Part shown: piece after piece, positions 17,239 through 25,948 of the stretch | Layout: each line of letters starts with the position of its first letter | Position numbering within the stretch: position 1 is the first letter of the stretch | From: Candidatus Jettenia sp. AMX2 | GTDB taxonomy: Bacteria; Planctomycetota; Brocadiia; Brocadiales; Brocadiaceae | Direction of reading: 5' to 3' | Length of the DNA stretch: 64,000 bases | Assembly: GCA_030583665.1 (NCBI GenBank) | Contig: CP129469.1 | Coordinates: 3,339,043-3,403,042 of the forward strand | Program-made: the position numbers and the translations under genes | The notes under the pieces: generated by a model | Told to the model about the DNA's origin: nothing | What the model saw: the letters and a program-made list of their open reading frames with translations, nothing else | The model's database searches: none

Positions 17239-18009
17239 TTAACCAAACCTGCCGGTAATATAGTCTTCAGTTTGTTTTTCAGAAGGGTTTGTAAAAATAG
17301 CGGTTGTTGTATTAAACTCGACAAGTTCTCCCAGCATGAAGAATCCGGTATGCTCTGATATCCTTGCTGCCTGTTGCATATTATGGGTTACGATGATAAC
17401 GGTATAATCTGTCTTCAGCTCAAGGAGCATGTCTTCTATCTTTGCGGTAGCGATGGGGTCGAGTGCGGAGCATGGCTCGTCGAGGAGGATAATCTCGGGT
17501 TCCATAGCGATTGCCCGTGCGATACAAATGCGCTGCTGCTGGCCACCCGAAAGGTCAAGGGCGCTCACATGAAGCCTGTCTTTCACTTCATCCCACAATG
17601 CTGCTTTCTTCAGTGCTTTTTCACACACTTCTGAAAGGGTGTTTTTGTTCCGGATGCCCTGTATACGAGGGCCATATATAACATTTTCAAAAATTGATTT
17701 TGGGAAGGGGTTGGGCTTCTGAAATACCATGCCAACCCTTCTGCGTAATTCGGTGACATCAATTCCCGGTGAATAGATATCCTGGTCATCAATTTTAACG
17801 GTTCCCTCTATTGATACGTCTTCGATAAGATCGTTCATGCGATTCAGGCATCGAATCAAGGTTGATTTTCCGCAACCGGAAGGTCCGATAAAGGAGGTTA
17901 TTTTATTTTTGGAAATGTCGAGATTGATATTTTTTAATGCCTTGGTCTTCCCGTAAAAAAGGTTCAGATCAATGATAGTTACAATTGGTTCAGGAACTTT
18001 TATCTTCAT
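17239..18009 (-). CDS. pstB: Phosphate ABC transporter ATP-binding protein PstB
   Basis: 256 residues, the usual length. Walker A is GPSGCGKST, followed by [12 protein letters not shown], which is specific to PstB. The signature motif is LSGGQQQR, Walker B IILLDEP with the CSALDPIAT loop, and the switch His is in [10 protein letters not shown]. It powers phosphate import with PstA and PstC. It is followed by phoU and preceded by pstA. Confidence 0.97.
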   Translation of the reverse strand: MKIKVPEPIVTIIDLNLFYGKTKALKNINLDISKNKITSFIGPSGCGKSTLIRCLNRMNDLIEDVSIEGTVKIDDQDIYSPGIDVTELRRRVGMVFQKPNPFPKSIFENVIYGPRIQGIRNKNTLSEVCEKALKKAALWDEVKDRLHVSALDLSGGQQQRICIARAIAMEPEIILLDEPCSALDPIATAKIEDMLLELKTDYTVIIVTHNMQQAARISEHTGFFMLGELVEFNTTTAIFTNPSEKQTEDYITGRFG

Positions 18010-18033
18010 GTTTTTCTCATATGATTTTCAGGG

Positions 18034-19674
18034 TTATAACGATGCGGCACGGTACCATTTTCTTAATTTATTCCGTATGAGTATAGCCGTAATATTCAGT
18101 AAAAGAATAATTGCCAGTAACACAAAGGTTGTGGTGTACACCATAGGAATAGCTGCTTCAACGTTGGGGGATTGAAAGCCGACGTCATAAATGTGAAAAC
18201 CCAGATGCATAAACTTCCTTTCGAGGTGAATGAAGGGAAACTTACTGTCTATAGGGAGTGATGGAGCCAGCTTTACTACTCCGGTGATCATTAACGGTGC
18301 AACTTCTCCGGCTGCCCGTGCAATTGCAAGGATTATACCGGTAAGAATACCAGGGGTTGCATGCGGGAGCAGTATTTTCCGGATCGTTTCAAATTTGGTG
18401 GCACCAAGGGCAAAGGACCCTTCCCGCAGGGATTTCGGGACAGCAGACAATCCTTCTTCTGTTGCTACAACGACAACCGGCACCGTTAACAGCGCCAGGG
18501 TGAGGGATGCCCAAAGAATACCACCCGTCCCGAAGGTCGGGGACGGTAACGTATCAGAAAAGAACAGCTCGTCAATACTGCCGCCAATGAGATAAACAAA
18601 GAAGCCGAGGCCAAAGATACCAAATACTATGGAAGGTACGCCGGCAAGGTTACTGACCGAGATGCGTACAATCCTGGCAAAAACAGTATCACCTGCATAT
18701 TCCTTCAAATAGACTGCGGTTAATACCCCTAGCGGAACAACCGCTATGCTCATAATGAATACCAGCATGACAGTGCCGAAAATAGCAGGAAATATACCGC
18801 CTTCTGTGTTGGCTTCCCTTGGTTCGCCTGACAGAAACTCCCAGAATTTTATCAGATAAAAACCAAATTTTGAAAGAGTTCCCATTTCATTTGGAGCGTA
18901 TGCACGGATTATTTGAAAAACAGGAACCGTTCTCTCCTCACCTTCGGCAAGCTGCACCACAATTTTTTCTTCCATTGCCTGTGAGTAAAGTTCGGTAAGT
19001 ATGCCTTCCTGTTCCCTGTAAGCTTTTTCGAGGTTTAACGTGCTGGCCTTTAAAGCCTCGATTTTTTTACGAATTCGTTCTGATGGTTCCTGCGATTTTA
19101 AACGTTTCAAGGCAATACGGTTTTTTTCCATCCGGTGATTTATATTACCGATTATTTTTTTTTCAATATGCCGTATTTCCCTGACGAGCGCATGGTTTTC
19201 TTTTAAGAGCGGGAGCAGGTCTTGTTGTGTGAGGGACACCATATCGTCATCATCTTCCTCCTCCTCTTCGTCATCATCATCATCATCGTCATCTCTTATC
19301 AAGCCCTTCAGAAAACCATACATGTTTCCCCACTCTCGCCTTTCAAATGCCAGGGCATTGCGGGGATATTCGAGGGAGATAATATCCGCATCTTCAATCC
19401 ATGTAAAATCAAGACCATAAACATCCCTGTTTCCAATCTTTAGTTTTGTCCGGAAAGCGTCTTCCTGATAGGGAACAGGCTCTCTCTTTACCACTTCTCC
19501 CAAGACAATGCTACCATCTTTAAGCGTGAATTGGGTAATAGGATACGGCCAGAAGACGCTGAGTCCGTTTATCATAATAAGCGCAACTAATCCGCCCATC
19601 ATCAGGAGTGTAATCGTTAGTGAACAGGCAGTCAGCCAGATATATGGGATTCCTGTTTTAAAAAAATGTTTCAT
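18034..19674 (-). CDS. pstA: Phosphate ABC transporter permease PstA, long form with acidic run
   Basis: 546 residues, almost twice the minimal PstA. After the first membrane helix (about 12-36) comes a soluble insertion of some 240 residues, with an unbroken run of 17 Asp/Glu (128-144) and a coiled coil (about 160-225). The permease domain then follows, with FGIFGLGFF, SLTLALLTVPVVVVAT and the EAA loop LREGSFALGATKFETIRKIL. Long PstA and PstC forms are known in other Gram-negative bacteria. The insertion would face the periplasm if the N-terminus is cytoplasmic. It starts inside the end of pstC (4-bp ATGA overlap). Confidence 0.92.
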   Translation of the reverse strand: MKHFFKTGIPYIWLTACSLTITLLMMGGLVALIMINGLSVFWPYPITQFTLKDGSIVLGEVVKREPVPYQEDAFRTKLKIGNRDVYGLDFTWIEDADIISLEYPRNALAFERREWGNMYGFLKGLIRDDDDDDDDEEEEEDDDDMVSLTQQDLLPLLKENHALVREIRHIEKKIIGNINHRMEKNRIALKRLKSQEPSERIRKKIEALKASTLNLEKAYREQEGILTELYSQAMEEKIVVQLAEGEERTVPVFQIIRAYAPNEMGTLSKFGFYLIKFWEFLSGEPREANTEGGIFPAIFGTVMLVFIMSIAVVPLGVLTAVYLKEYAGDTVFARIVRISVSNLAGVPSIVFGIFGLGFFVYLIGGSIDELFFSDTLPSPTFGTGGILWASLTLALLTVPVVVVATEEGLSAVPKSLREGSFALGATKFETIRKILLPHATPGILTGIILAIARAAGEVAPLMITGVVKLAPSLPIDSKFPFIHLERKFMHLGFHIYDVGFQSPNVEAAIPMVYTTTFVLLAIILLLNITAILIRNKLRKWYRAASL

Positions 19675-22037
19675 AGTTTGCTATATTTTTTCCTCATTCT
19701 CTGCCGTACCATTTCAGATGCAGTATTTACGATAAAGGTTGTTATGAAAAGAAGTAAGGCTGCAAAAAAGAGCACACGGTAAAGTGTGCCGCCAATTGGC
19801 GCTTCGGGGATTTCAACTGCGATATTTGCTGAAAGAGCCCTGAACCCGTTAAAGGGATTCCAGTCCATAATGGGGGTGTTTCCCGTTGCCATAAGTACAA
19901 TCATGGTCTCACCGACTGCCCTTCCGAAACCAATCATCACGGCTGAAAATATACCTGGGCTTGCCGTCGGAAGTACTACACGTACCGCCGTCTGCCAGGG
20001 AGTTGCTCCCAATGCAAGCGACGCCGAGCTAAGATTTGCCGGAACATTGCTCAAGGCATCTTCCGATATCGTAAAGATGACCGGGATGATTGCAAATCCC
20101 ATTGCAAATCCGACAATAAGGGCGTTTCTCTGGTCATAATGCAAGCCTAAAACCGATAAAAGCCAGTGCCGGTAATCACCCTGAAAGAGGATAGATTCAG
20201 AGATGGTGGTAAGCTGGATTGACACGTATACAGCTCCGATAAGAAATGGTATTAAAAAAAGGGCTTCTATACCATAACGATATTTACTTTGTATCCAGTC
20301 AGGCAGAAATCCCCAGGAAAACAGGGCAATGGCAGTAAAAAGCACGATGAAAAGGGGGGCAATGACTATGGCCGGAAAGATACTCTCAATAAGTGGTGCG
20401 AACCATAATGCTGCAAGAAAACCGAGGATAACACTGGGAAGTGCTGCCATGATTTCAATGGCAGGTTTGATAAATTTTATCCTCCGGTGAAGGAACTGTG
20501 ATGTGTAGAGCGCTGCCAGGATACCAATCGGCATAGCAATGACCAATGAGTAAAGTGTACCCTTTATGGTGCCAAAAATCAGGGGTACGAGGCTTAGCTT
20601 TGGCTCGTAATCCCCGGCCCCTCCGGTAGATTGCCAGATAAATTCCGGCTTTTCATAACCTTCATACCATATACGCCCAAACAATGTCTTCAGGGTAATC
20701 TCAGGATGGGGGTTTGATATGTTCCAGTGATACAAAGTATTATCCGTACAGGCCACCAGAATTCCATTTCCCCGCGGTGAGAATGCTATGGCGGTTGGTT
20801 CTGCCTGTGTACGCAGGCTGAGGATTGTTTGTCTGGAGGTGGTATGGCTGAGATGGATTGTCCCGTCGTATGCCATGGTTAAAAAGCTCTTGTTCCTTTT
20901 CGAGGGCACCACTGTCATTGCCTGCGCAGTATGCGGCTGAAAGGTGTGTATCTTTTTGAGAATGGTTTTCGCAGGGTTGTTTTTACGTACCTGCATCCAG
21001 GAACTTATTGCACCCTCCTGATCACATGCTATAAGCGTGATATCTCCCAACACAAAACCCAGCACGGTGATAGCTTTATCCGATATTTTTCGTATCTCGT
21101 GAACGAAAGGGTTTTTTTTGTCCCTGATATTGATATGGATTAATTTTCCCGTGGAAGTTCCGGCATAGAGGTTTTCCATAAACGAATCAATAGCCAGCGA
21201 TGTTATCTTAACCGTGTCTTCCGGTTCCGTTATACCGGAAGGAAAGGCGGACGATTCACGCATGGCATACGACGGAGATTGATTTACGAGATGAGTTAAA
21301 TCCTTCCTGAATTCTGTTTTTTCCCCTGTGCCAAAAAGGGTTCTTCTGACTTCCGTATGTTTTACTAATAATCTGTTATCGGTTGTGCTGGCAACCGTAA
21401 TTGTTGCCCTGTCGTCACTTTTCGACACAACATGTTGGATCTCCTGGCCTTTTTCATCGATTTTTAGTGTTTCACCTTTTGCTATTTGGGGAGTGATGAT
21501 TCTTCTCCCGTCTTCATAGGATTCTGAAAAAGTAATAAAGACTGTCATGATGCTTCCGTCATACATTCCGAGGACGAGACGATTCTGATCTTTGTATACA
21601 GAGGTTATTATGCTCTCCCGTACCAATTCCTCATCTGGCTCTTCGTGGGTATGGTTTGTTTCAGGAGAAAGACCAGCAGCAGGAACCGTGTGATTATTAC
21701 CGGGACTCTGGTTCACTTCAGAAGAAGTATCTGCCATGTTTGTAATATGGTATCTTTTAACGATTTTGTTATCTGATAAGGAGATAAACTCTATTCTTCC
21801 ATCCTGATAAACCGTATAGGCAGTTTCCTGGTATTCGTCTATATCAACGAAAACCACCTTGCCATGGGCAGAATAGCTCGCCACCTCTAATACTTTCGCG
21901 CTTTTAAAAAGCGGGTGCACCTCTGAGAGGATAAAGAAAAACAAGGCAAGTACGATAAAAATCGTAAACGAGCCGCCAATCGTGATAATGCAGCGGGCTG
22001 TTTTATCAGCGATTTTTCTTCTTTTTAAGGTTTCCAT
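19671..22037 (-). CDS. pstC: Phosphate ABC transporter permease PstC with beta-propeller-like insertion
   Basis: 788 residues. One membrane helix (about 17-42) is followed by a soluble domain of roughly 430 residues with repeated beta-blade-like stretches (KVVFVDIDEY, NRLVLGMYDGSIM, TMAYDGTIHLSHT, AFSPRGNGILVACTDNTLYHW), suggesting a WD40-like propeller. The PstC permease core follows, with the EAA loop SSASLALGATPWQTAVRVVLP. The long form parallels the long PstA encoded next; both insertions may dock with PstS. No clear ribosome site precedes the ATG, and the PHO-type promoter of porin 1 lies about 2 kb upstream. Confidence 0.9.
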   Translation of the reverse strand: METLKRRKIADKTARCIITIGGSFTIFIVLALFFFILSEVHPLFKSAKVLEVASYSAHGKVVFVDIDEYQETAYTVYQDGRIEFISLSDNKIVKRYHITNMADTSSEVNQSPGNNHTVPAAGLSPETNHTHEEPDEELVRESIITSVYKDQNRLVLGMYDGSIMTVFITFSESYEDGRRIITPQIAKGETLKIDEKGQEIQHVVSKSDDRATITVASTTDNRLLVKHTEVRRTLFGTGEKTEFRKDLTHLVNQSPSYAMRESSAFPSGITEPEDTVKITSLAIDSFMENLYAGTSTGKLIHINIRDKKNPFVHEIRKISDKAITVLGFVLGDITLIACDQEGAISSWMQVRKNNPAKTILKKIHTFQPHTAQAMTVVPSKRNKSFLTMAYDGTIHLSHTTSRQTILSLRTQAEPTAIAFSPRGNGILVACTDNTLYHWNISNPHPEITLKTLFGRIWYEGYEKPEFIWQSTGGAGDYEPKLSLVPLIFGTIKGTLYSLVIAMPIGILAALYTSQFLHRRIKFIKPAIEIMAALPSVILGFLAALWFAPLIESIFPAIVIAPLFIVLFTAIALFSWGFLPDWIQSKYRYGIEALFLIPFLIGAVYVSIQLTTISESILFQGDYRHWLLSVLGLHYDQRNALIVGFAMGFAIIPVIFTISEDALSNVPANLSSASLALGATPWQTAVRVVLPTASPGIFSAVMIGFGRAVGETMIVLMATGNTPIMDWNPFNGFRALSANIAVEIPEAPIGGTLYRVLFFAALLLFITTFIVNTASEMVRQRMRKKYSKL

Positions 22038-22114
22038 GGATAATTTGTAAAATGGTTCAATGAAAATGAAATTTCTATGATATTCTGTTCACAAAGGAGG
22101 ATGCAAATTTTTTA

Positions 22115-22253
22115 TAACTATTCAACTCAATGCTCTTCGGCCAATTCCCCCGTAACAAAGGGGATTCAGGGGGTTGTAATAAAACATGAAAATTGAACAA
22201 CCCTCTACCCCACTTTAATAAGGGGGAATATGGTAAATTTTGCTGAATAGTTA
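22115..22253. repeat. MITE-like hairpin element, 139 bp
   Basis: Bounded by perfect 10-bp inverted repeats, TAACTATTCA (22115-22124) and TGAATAGTTA (22244-22253). Inside are further long imperfect inverted arms, 22143-22177 and 22196-22230, both built on ATTCCCCC, AAAGGGG and GGGTTGT words. It has no coding capacity. It lies between pstC and porin 1. Confidence 0.6.
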
Positions 22254-22391
22254 CAATATTTTTCAGGCCCCGTTCCGGAAGGAACGAGGAATCTTCAGGA
22301 TGTCCCTTTCTGGTGGAAATGGCTCTTACAGCAGGTGAAAATTCCTGTAAAATTCATAAAATCTTATGTTGCTATTGTTTTCGTTAACACA

Positions 22392-22454
22392 CAGGGGGCG
22401 AAGCATTCGCTGATGTTTAACTTGTATTCCGTGCTGCAAATGCTTCGCCCCCTG
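22392..22454. repeat. Long perfect inverted repeat
   Basis: Arms of 16 bp, CAGGGGGCGAAGCATT (22392-22407) and its exact complement (22439-22454), with a 31-base loop; one mismatch further in, the pairing resumes. No T-run follows on either strand, so it is not a standard terminator. It could act on transcript stability between porin 1 and pstC, or be a remnant of a small mobile element. Confidence 0.6.
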
Positions 22455-22569
22455 CAACGAATAGGGAATTCCTATGCGTTACATGCTATGTTTTCCAACA
22501 CCGTTTGTTATTGCCTGAAGATTTGCATGTGTTATTATAAAAGGAATAAAAAGGAGAAGCAATTCCTGA

Positions 22570-23904
22570 TTAAAAAATAATCTGGTATTGTATTCTGAAT
22601 ATATTTTCGTGTTTCGTCTGTTCTCCGGCATCTGTTACAAAATGACTAAAGTCTGACTGTATCTTTGAACGATGTTTGCGGAAGTAATAGTTTAGACCAA
22701 TGGTATATTCCCTGTGGAGATCCCTGGATGTATCCTTGTCGGGATCAAGCAGAGAATAACGTGCGGCAAGCTCCAGTTTTTTTGGCAACACAAAGTATCC
22801 AAGCTGGGTAAAGAACCCTTCGGATTTTATAGAACCACCACCGTCATGGTCGTGTGACATTATATAATATTCATTCTCCCATGCAATTCCTTTATATCTG
22901 AGACCAAAATCAAAGACACCTGCAGTGCCAGCCTCCTCGCTAGGTTTATCCCGCAGTTTTGGATTAAAAACAACAGCAGCCCCCATGGTTGCCTTTAAGG
23001 TCCCGGAATGTGCAAGATCGGTGTCACTATAATAATCAAATTTTCCAAACGGGTTATATCTTACACTAAGCACATACATGAGTTTGTTATCAATATTGAC
23101 ATTTGCAGTTTCACCGGCTCCGGTAAACACCGCAGCATGATATTCCACATGGCCGTTGAAAGGCAGTCCGTAGATATTGAGTCCATAATCCCTGTCCTGA
23201 TCGAAGAATTCACTGGCGATTGCTCTATCTATAAGTAGGAGCTTGGAAGATGATGTGACCCTATGCCTATTAAACGGTACTATAAAATATCCAATCTTGG
23301 CATTTAATTCCTTCTGTGGAGTCCAGTACACATAAAAATCTCTCAGATTAACGTCTCTTGCTCTGTCAGCATCTAATGAAACATAATAATGTAAAAGTTT
23401 GCCATAAATATTCCCCCCGAAGTAAACCCTTGCCCGGCGAACTTCGAGAGTGCTTGTATCTTTTTCTCTATCTCTGTCCCGGAATGTATATTGGAATTGT
23501 AATCTGGCTCCAAAATGTAACGAGTATTTGTTATCGGCGGTTTTAAGACTTAATGAATATTTATCATCGTCAGGGGTATAGGCGAGTGTAACGGCTGATG
23601 GATCGGGGTCCTTTTTTTCCCGTGCTTCGTTTGAAGAGAGATAGCTTTCCACTTCCTGTTTAACTTCTTCCTTTACAGGCAGGGAGTCTATACGTTTTTT
23701 TAAGGCCTCTATTTGTGCCTGTTGCCGTAGCATGGACTCTTCCATTTGCTTCAACTGCCGTTTTAAATCTTCTATTTCATTTTCAGACATTTCTTCTGTA
23801 TTCATGGCCTCCCGGGCAAATACATTGGGTAATATGCTATTTATGTATAGGTTGTAAAAGAGGACCGCAAGCAACGAGATATACCCGCACCGCAATGTGT
23901 TCAT
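22570..23904 (-). CDS. OprO/OprP-like phosphate-selective porin (copy 1)
   Basis: 444 residues. Signal peptide (about 1-32), then a coiled coil (about 37-75, NEIEDLKRQLKQMEESMLRQ) which in OprP-type porins lies at the periplasmic end, then a beta-barrel starting SLHFGARLQFQYTFRD and ending with the outer-membrane signature RIQYQIIF. A DFYVYWTPQKELNAKIGYF stretch matches the Porin_O_P family. In this context, next to pstS and pstC and behind a PHO-like promoter, phosphate passage is the likely role. It is a paralogue of the gene at 25949. Confidence 0.88.
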   Translation of the reverse strand: MNTLRCGYISLLAVLFYNLYINSILPNVFAREAMNTEEMSENEIEDLKRQLKQMEESMLRQQAQIEALKKRIDSLPVKEEVKQEVESYLSSNEAREKKDPDPSAVTLAYTPDDDKYSLSLKTADNKYSLHFGARLQFQYTFRDRDREKDTSTLEVRRARVYFGGNIYGKLLHYYVSLDADRARDVNLRDFYVYWTPQKELNAKIGYFIVPFNRHRVTSSSKLLLIDRAIASEFFDQDRDYGLNIYGLPFNGHVEYHAAVFTGAGETANVNIDNKLMYVLSVRYNPFGKFDYYSDTDLAHSGTLKATMGAAVVFNPKLRDKPSEEAGTAGVFDFGLRYKGIAWENEYYIMSHDHDGGGSIKSEGFFTQLGYFVLPKKLELAARYSLLDPDKDTSRDLHREYTIGLNYYFRKHRSKIQSDFSHFVTDAGEQTKHENIFRIQYQIIF

Positions 23905-24031
23905 GTTTACCTTCCTTCCCTCCCTTCTTCCTTTCTTTCGTACTGGAAATACACCACCATTAAAATTAACATGATATTTTATGAAATCTTTGGCAACTGC
24001 ATAAGGTTGCCAACCTTTCTTTTGTGTACGA

Positions 24032-24085
24032 ATTATAAAACCTGAATATTAGGGGAGTGTTAAGAAATTGTTAATTTTGTGTTAA
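24032..24085 (-). promoter_or_regulatory. PHO-box-like promoter of porin copy 1
   Basis: On the minus strand three TTAACA hexamers stand exactly 11 bp apart (complement at 24080-24085, 24069-24074, 24058-24063), followed after 20 bases by TATAAT (complement 24032-24037). This is the layout of B. subtilis PhoP boxes (TTAACA-type repeats, 11-bp pitch). An almost identical promoter stands before porin copy 2. Confidence 0.75.
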
Positions 24086-24169
24086 ATTAAAAATATGTTC
24101 GTACACTTAATCCCCTTTTCCAGGAAGAACATGGTGTTGCTTACAACTGCATGGATAAATTCCCCTTAA

Positions 24170-24460
24170 TAACTGGGACAGGGGTTTGTTATAGTACTCA
24201 AAGTATTAAACCAAACATATTTTCAATCGACGGGAAAACTAACCCGCCGGTCATTAGAGATTGCTTCGCTTACACTCGCAACGACCGTGTACTTGTCATT
24301 GCGAGGGTCTTTTCCGAAGCAATCCCACCACTGTACAACCGTCATTGTGAAGGCAAAGCCTGAGGCAATCCCTCCCCCATGAGATTGCTTCGTCACTTCG
24401 TTACTCGCAATGACCGAAATAGTCTTTTTTGGTGGGCAGTGCCCACCCTACACTCTAATC
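24170..24460. repeat. Composite interspersed repeat, third copy
   Basis: Shares long words with 13190-13485 and 14395-14545 (TTCAATCGACGGGAAAACTA-like, CATTGCGAGGGTCTTTTCC, GAAGCAATC, AGATTGCTTCGTC) and ends in a GGTGGGCAGTGCCCACC palindrome. Noncoding. Confidence 0.7.
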
Positions 24461-24496
24461 GTTTCCATCACGAAGAAAAACACTAATTTCATGTTT

Positions 24497-24645
24497 AGAA
24501 ATTCCAAACATGGTGTTCCTTTCCCTTGATGGGGGTGGCCAGGTGGGGGAAAGGGGAAAGGGGAAAGGGGAAAGGCATATCACCCTTCCCGAACTTTGCC
24601 CAAAAAGTGAGGGAGATAATTAGGCGCTAAAGGCCTAACCCGAAC
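24497..24645. repeat. Interspersed GGGGGTGG-type repeat with a G-quadruplex motif
   Basis: Degenerate copy of the element at 34007-34162 and 63613-63752 (AGAAATTCCAAAC, GATGGGGGTGG, GGCGCTAAAGGCCTAA). It contains four or more G4 runs separated by AAA at 24545-24570, made of a repeated GGGGAAA unit, a textbook quadruplex-forming sequence. Confidence 0.55.
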
Positions 24646-24774
24646 GAGTAGCAGGAGAAAGGTAGGGCAAGGCTTTGGCCTTGTTATTTAAAGCAGAGAT
24701 ACTTCACTCCGTTCAGCATGACAACAAAATCATTCTGGGTTGACAGCGAAGAATCTCATACATAGCCGGCGACA

Positions 24775-25797
24775 TTAATGTGTAATTTTCTTAAGTTCCT
24801 CTGCAACAACTGATGCCGGCAAAGGCAAGTAGCCGTCTTTCAGGACGATTTCCTGACCTTCAGCGCTCAGGATAAAGGTAATGAATTCCCTTACCAGGGG
24901 ATCAAGGGGCTGGCCGGGGTTTTTGTTAATATAAATATAAAGAAACCTTGACAGGGGATAAGAACCATCCAGAACATTTTCCATATTTGCCTCGTAATGG
25001 GGTTCTCCTTCTTTAAATGCAAGAGGCACTGTGCGTACACCTGATGTTATATATCCGATGCCGCTGTATCCCATACCGTAGCGGTCTTCTGTCACACCCT
25101 GCACAACAGAGGCTGATCCTGGCTGTTCTTTGACAATATTTTTGAAATCTCCCTTGTAAAGTGCCTCTTCCTTAAAAAATCCATACGTGCCTGATGCAGA
25201 GTTACGGCCGTAGAGACTTACCGGTCTTGGCGCCCATCTTCCTGTCAGTCCAAGTTGTCCCCATGTTCTGATATCTTCTTTATAGCTACCTCTTCTGGTA
25301 CTTGAGAAGACGGCGTCAACCTGGGGCAGACTCATGCCCTTTAAAGGATTGTCTTTGTGTACATATATTGCAAGGGCATCCAATGCTACTTTTATTTCCG
25401 ATGGTTTGTAACCGTATCTTTTTTCAAAAGCATCTATTTCTGTGGGTTTCATTGCCCTGCTCATGGGGCCTATTTGTGATGTCCCCGATATCAATGCAGG
25501 CGGGGCAGTGGAAGAACCTTTGCCTTCGATTTGTATCTTTACATTCGGATATGCCCTGTTAAACCCCTCTGCCCAGTAAGTCATAAGATTATTGAGCGTA
25601 TCTGAACCGATACTGTTCAGATTCCCCGATACCCCTTCAACTCTGATGTAAGGTTTCATTGCTGTTTCTGCATGCAATGCTGCGGCATGTAGAAATACTC
25701 CCATTGGTATACTGAGATAAAGTATTGTCAAAAATGATCTTAGATATTTTTCCACAGATGTTTTCTCCTTATATTTGGTTTCCGGGATTCCTTCCAT
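24775..25797 (-). CDS. pstS: Phosphate ABC transporter substrate-binding protein PstS
   Basis: 340 residues. A signal peptide lies at about 20-45 (FLTILYLSIPMGVFLHAAAL). The mature start has the PstS pattern VSGNLNSIGSDTLNNLMTYW, followed by GKGSSTAPPALISGTSQIGPMSR, where Ser, Thr and Gly residues bind phosphate, then GRNSASGTYGFF, which carries the second binding loop. It ends in VLKDGYLPLP. It binds phosphate in the periplasm for PstABC. It follows porin 2 by 150 bp and so probably shares the PHO-like promoter at 27381. Confidence 0.95.
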   Translation of the reverse strand: MEGIPETKYKEKTSVEKYLRSFLTILYLSIPMGVFLHAAALHAETAMKPYIRVEGVSGNLNSIGSDTLNNLMTYWAEGFNRAYPNVKIQIEGKGSSTAPPALISGTSQIGPMSRAMKPTEIDAFEKRYGYKPSEIKVALDALAIYVHKDNPLKGMSLPQVDAVFSSTRRGSYKEDIRTWGQLGLTGRWAPRPVSLYGRNSASGTYGFFKEEALYKGDFKNIVKEQPGSASVVQGVTEDRYGMGYSGIGYITSGVRTVPLAFKEGEPHYEANMENVLDGSYPLSRFLYIYINKNPGQPLDPLVREFITFILSAEGQEIVLKDGYLPLPASVVAEELKKITH

Positions 25798-25948
25798 AAT
25801 TTACACTTTCCCCATATTATAGCGAAAAGTAAAACGATATACGAGCAGAATGGTAATACATTTAAACATAGTCAAAAAGCTCAACGTTTTTTTTATCACT
25901 TCATTTTCTCCTTCATTATTTGAATGATTTCTTAAACAGCAGGGTACG

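Noticed and set aside
19222-19443. Plus-strand frame rich in Ser or Ile over pstA
   Set aside because: It is the complement of the Asp/Glu codon repeat in pstA.
24650-24774. Small gene in the pstS downstream region
   Set aside because: No frame with start and ribosome site; sequence is a duplicated noncoding tail.
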